Assembly (NCBI GenBank): GCA_030674185.1
Contig: JAPXFY010000021.1
Span: forward strand, 69,743,748-69,807,747
Direction of reading: 5' to 3'
Origin: Monoplex corrugatus
Lineage: Eukaryota; Mollusca; Gastropoda; Littorinimorpha; Ranellidae
DNA length: 64,000 nucleotides
Shown piece after piece: positions 57,886 through 64,000 of the stretch (its first letter is position 1; the number at the start of each line of letters is the position of its first letter). Below the pieces are notes generated by a model. It was not told the DNA's origin, did no database searches, and was given only the letters and a program-made list of their open reading frames with translations. The position numbers were made by a program, and so were the translations under genes.

Positions 57886-58420
57886 ATGGTTCACACTGAC
57901 TTGATTCTCTGACACCCACCAATGGTGCATCCTCTGCCTATCAACTTCGTGGTCCAGATCTGAACTTCTCCTCACAGTACTTAAAGTGAACACAAATACC
58001 TACAGCCACAGACCACGTAGGCTAGCTCCAAACTACAGTTATCTGGAACTCTACTCCTGTAACATTCAGTTACGCCCCTTTCATCTTGTTTTTTAAAACC
58101 CAATTAAAAGCATGTTTCAGTCAATCGTCTCCACTCAGAAGTAAAACACAAGTAGAATTTTGACCATGTTCTATAAACTTGGATGTGTGTAGTCTTATAT
58201 TGTGTGTTGTATTTTGGTGTGTGGATAGACAGCAGTGGACCATCTTCGTTGCCGCCCTACATATCAAGGGCATAATGTGCAGTAAGTAACGAAGTACTGT
58301 CCACGTTGAACAGAGACTAAAACCTGTTTGTTGGTCATTTCAAGTGATGCAGGTGTGTGCAGAACATTTGTCACAGATGGCAGTGGTTTTGTGTTTGTGT
58401 GACGACTCCATCATACGTGT
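57886..58420. other. Unique stretch with no recognised feature
   Basis: Ordinary composition. No ORF, repeat or splice-supported exon could be defended. Confidence 0.4.
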
Positions 58421-58424
58421 CTAT

Positions 58425-61574
<3,150 letters not shown>

Positions 61575-61575
<1 letters not shown>

Positions 61576-61578
61576 TAC

Positions 61579-61647
<69 letters not shown>

Positions 61648-61747
61648 TGTGTGCGTGTGTGTGTGTGTGTGTGCGCGCGTATGTGTTTGCTTACATCCAC
61701 ATAGTTTCTAAAGACTAACAAAAGGACTGGTTCTCTATCTGTCTCTT

Positions 61748-61782
<35 letters not shown>

Positions 61783-62010
61783 TCTCGTCTCTCTCTCTCT
61801 CTCTCTGTCTCTCCACTTTCTCTCTCCTTCTCCTCTTCCTCCTTCTCTTTCACAGACACAAACATTCACATATTCACACCATTCCCACGCATACAAAGAA
61901 AAAAAAAAGATAATATAAATTTCGATGCATTACAGTGGTTTATTGAAGACGTGAAGTTATTTCTTCTTTCCTTGTATCTATCTGTTTGTATCAGACTACG
62001 ATTTGTAAAA
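61575..62010. repeat. Right-arm microsatellites and unique link (inverse of 55641-56225)
   Basis: (GT)n, then CATAGTTTCTAAAGACTAAC, (CTGT)n and (TCTC)n, then CATACAAAGAAAAAAAAAAG, TGCATTACAGTGGTTTATTG, GTGAAGTTATTTC and TATCTATCTGTTTGTATC. Each block is the inverse complement of a left-arm block, in mirrored order. Confidence 0.8.
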
Positions 62011-62149
62011 CCGCCCGTTTGATTGTTTGAACAGGTACAATTCTGTCATTTCTGTTCACTTTTTGTTGCATAACTATGAATATGTTCTGTTCCTAAATAT
62101 TTTTTTATGTCTAAATGGTATGTGTTAGGCAGACATGGGTATTAGGTGC

Positions 62150-62835
62150 CGCTAGATAAAGGACACATTTGACAGGTATTTTACATGTGCAATTAGTATG
62201 TGCAGTTAGACAGATATCGTCTACATCTCAATAGTATATGTCACGAAGACAGGTATTCTATAGATTTGAATTGTACATGTAACTTTTTAGACAGGTACTG
62301 TTCTAATCTAAGTAAACAGTATATTAACACAGACAGGTGTTGTCTATATCTAAGTGGTGTAGGTCACGTAAACAGGTGTTGTCTATATCTAATGGTGTAG
62401 GTCACGTAGACAGGTGTTGTCTATATCTAAGTGATGTAAGCCACGTAGACAGGTTTGTCTATATCTAAGTGGTGTAGGTCACGTAGACAGGTGTTGTCTA
62501 TATCTAAGTGGTGTAGGCCACGTAGACAGTGATTGCCCATATCTATGTGTTAGGTCACTAGACAGGTGTTGTCTATATCTAAGTGGTGTAGGCCACTGTA
62601 TGAAATGGTGTGATTGTCTATATCTAAGTGGTGTAGGCCACGTAGAAAGGTGTTGTCTATATCTAAGTGGTGTAGGTCACGTAGACATGTATTGTCTATA
62701 TCTATGTGGTATAGGTCACGTAGACAGACATTGTCTATATCTATGCGGTGTAAGTCACGTGGACAGACATTGTCTATATCTAAGTTGTGTAGGTCACGTA
62801 GACAGGTATCGTATAGATTTGAATTGTATATGTAA
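62150..62835. repeat. 39-bp satellite array (right arm, inverse orientation)
   Basis: The unit is GTAGACAGGTGTTGTCTATA then TCTAAGTGGTGTAGGTCAC, the inverse complement of the 54545-55640 unit at roughly 85 percent identity by eye. About 15 units, fewer and more diverged than on the left. Confidence 0.9.
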
Positions 62836-62889
62836 CTTTTGATAGGTATTACCAAAGAAATAAGAGGGAAGCAGAGTGAATTTTTATAA

Positions 62890-63129
62890 TATCAACCAAA
62901 GGACATAACTCTTGAGAGTCACGTGGGAATTATCTCCCATGTTGTGGAACTTTTCAAATCTAACATAGTTTGCGCTACCCATTCAGCTAGCATAGAAGCA
63001 GACACAAAGCACAAAAACCGTAAGCTCAGAACACTCCTCAAAAAAGGAGCGCCCAAGCCTACCTTTATACTCTGCAACATGGGAGATAATTCCTACGTGA
63101 CTCTCAAGAGTTATGTCCTTTGTTTGATA
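62890..63129. mobile_element. MITE with 54-bp terminal inverted repeats
   Basis: The left end TATCAACCAAAGGACATAAC then TCTTGAGAGTCACGTGGGAA (62891-62944) is mirrored at 63075-63128 with two mismatches in 54. Ends are bounded by TA, suggesting a TA target as in Tc1/mariner-type elements. The 130-bp interior codes nothing. It interrupts a degenerate stretch of the 39-bp array. The GGACATAACTC terminus resembles MITE ends I recall from molluscs. Confidence 0.75.
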
Positions 63130-63369
63130 GGTATTGTTTATATCACTAAATAGATACTGTTTATATCTATCTATCTGGTATATTTGACATACACAGGTAC
63201 TGTCTATCTAAACTACATATATCACGTTGACAGGTATTATATAGATTTGAATTGTATATGTAACTTTTGATACGTATGTTTATATCACTACATAGGTCCT
63301 GTTTATATCTATCTGAATGATATCTTTAACGCACACAGGCACAGTCTGTATTCAAATGATCCATGCCAT

Positions 63370-63565
63370 GTATCCAGGAGAGCCAGGTATAAGGGGTTGT
63401 CAAGTAAGGGAACAGACTGGACAGGGAACTAGAGTCCTGTGCCCTCGCACGTGCAGCACTGGTTGGTGATGTAGTCCATCTGACACAGGGCCTGGGTTCA
63501 CCATTGCCGTCTGTCCCCATACTTGTAAGCAGGTAATCTGCACACATGTGTGGGATTTATCAGCC
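63370..63565. other. Right-arm single-copy block (inverse of 53050-53160)
   Basis: The reverse complement reads ACACATGTGTGCAGATTACC, GCTTACAAGTATGGGGACAG, GGCAATGGTGAACCCAGGCC and CTGTGTCAGATGGACTAC. The left arm has the same order once at the end of its 63-bp array (GGCAATGGTATACCCAGGCC, CTGTGTCAGAC). Only one 63-bp unit is present here. The open minus frame is not supported as a gene. Confidence 0.7.
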
Positions 63566-63900
63566 ATCATCACCATCATCATCACCATCATCATCACCAC
63601 CACCATCATCATTATAATAACAATCGTCATTATGACGATGATCCTCTTCATCACTATCACAATCATCATTATTATCATCATCGTCATCATCACCACCTGT
63701 GTCATCACATAATGATCATCACTATCATAGTAATCATCATGTGTAAGGAGTTTACGTTCTTGTATGGCGTATGACGTGCTCGCTTCTGTTGATTTTTTAG
63801 CAAACATGCACCATCATCGCTAACTTTCTTGTTGGTGTCGTCGTCGTCGTCGTCGGTCGTCGTCGTCGTCGTCGTCATCATCATCATCATCATCATCATC
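63566..63900. repeat. (CAT)n, (GTC)n and (ATC)n trinucleotide tracts
   Basis: CAT-rich repeats at 63566-63740, unique sequence to 63830, then (GTC)n at about 63835-63876 passing into (ATC)n. The last belongs to the 3' tail of the RTE-like LINE that follows. Confidence 0.9.
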
Positions 63901-64000
63901 ATTACGTGCCCTGCCACATTGCTTTGGTGATCATGGCCCTCCATATGCATCTATTCCTTGTCGCCGCAAGCACATCTTCCACCCTCTCTGTCCTCAGCCA
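63877..64000 (-). mobile_element. RTE-like LINE, 3' end entering the window
   Basis: (ATC)n tail then ACGTGCCCTGCCACATTGC, GGCCCTCCATATGCATCTAT and CAAGCACATCTTCCACCC. This is the inverse of the family 3' end. The element continues beyond position 64000. Confidence 0.85.

Noticed and set aside
63326..63547. 73-residue minus frame that looks non-repetitive
   Set aside because: The same sequence exists in diverged, frame-incompatible form at 53050-53160 in the other arm, so it is part of a non-coding duplicated block.

Overview
The window looks like a repeat-dominated invertebrate nuclear genome segment, probably a marine gastropod mollusc. The evidence is spliced exons, several LINE families with target-site duplications (TSDs), tRNA-related SINE-like repeats, TTAA- and TA-flanked MITEs, and very heavy micro- and minisatellite load. 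The gastropod suggestion rests on recalled resemblance of two dispersed repeats and one MITE end to molluscan repeats and is not verified. There are no bacterial-type genes, operons or CRISPR arrays. Nearly all long open frames are by-products of tandem repeats.

The best host-gene evidence is four small exons on the plus strand (5479-5542, 11121-11188, 13304-13370, 22037-22135). Their splice sites and codon phases agree across all three junctions, and the last ends in TAA. They appear to be the 3' end of one gene whose product I do not recognise. Its introns are filled with arrays and transposons.

Layout: 1-1331 minisatellite; 1332-2449 unique stretch with heat-shock-element clusters; 2450-4619 two L2-like LINE fragments; 4.6-22.1 kb the gene with intronic satellites, RTE-like LINE insertions, SINE-like repeats and TTAA palindromic MITEs; 22.2-25.3 kb a cluster of those MITEs plus a short pogo-like element; 27.6-29.3 kb a decayed L1-type LINE; 30.5-33.2 kb and 45.7-48.2 kb two closely similar L2-like copies; 33.3-38.8 kb LINE fragments, one hosting a 61-bp array; 39.5-44 kb microsatellites and a 3.2-kb 32-bp array; 44-45.3 kb two RTE-like insertions; 49.3-50.4 kb 30-bp array; 50910-51009 assembly gap; 51.2-63.8 kb a diverged large inverted duplication with expanded arrays in its left arm.

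The unifying theme is that mobile elements and tandem arrays generate each other. LINE 3' tails deposit (GAT)n, (ATT)n, (CTA)n and (GT)n microsatellites. A TTAA MITE arm, a LINE coding segment and a SINE body have each been amplified into minisatellites. LINEs have also inserted back into arrays, leaving clear TSDs. I saw no new defence or enzymatic system. The most novel signals are the palindromic TTAA MITE family that seeds satellites, and the 51-64 kb inverted duplication.
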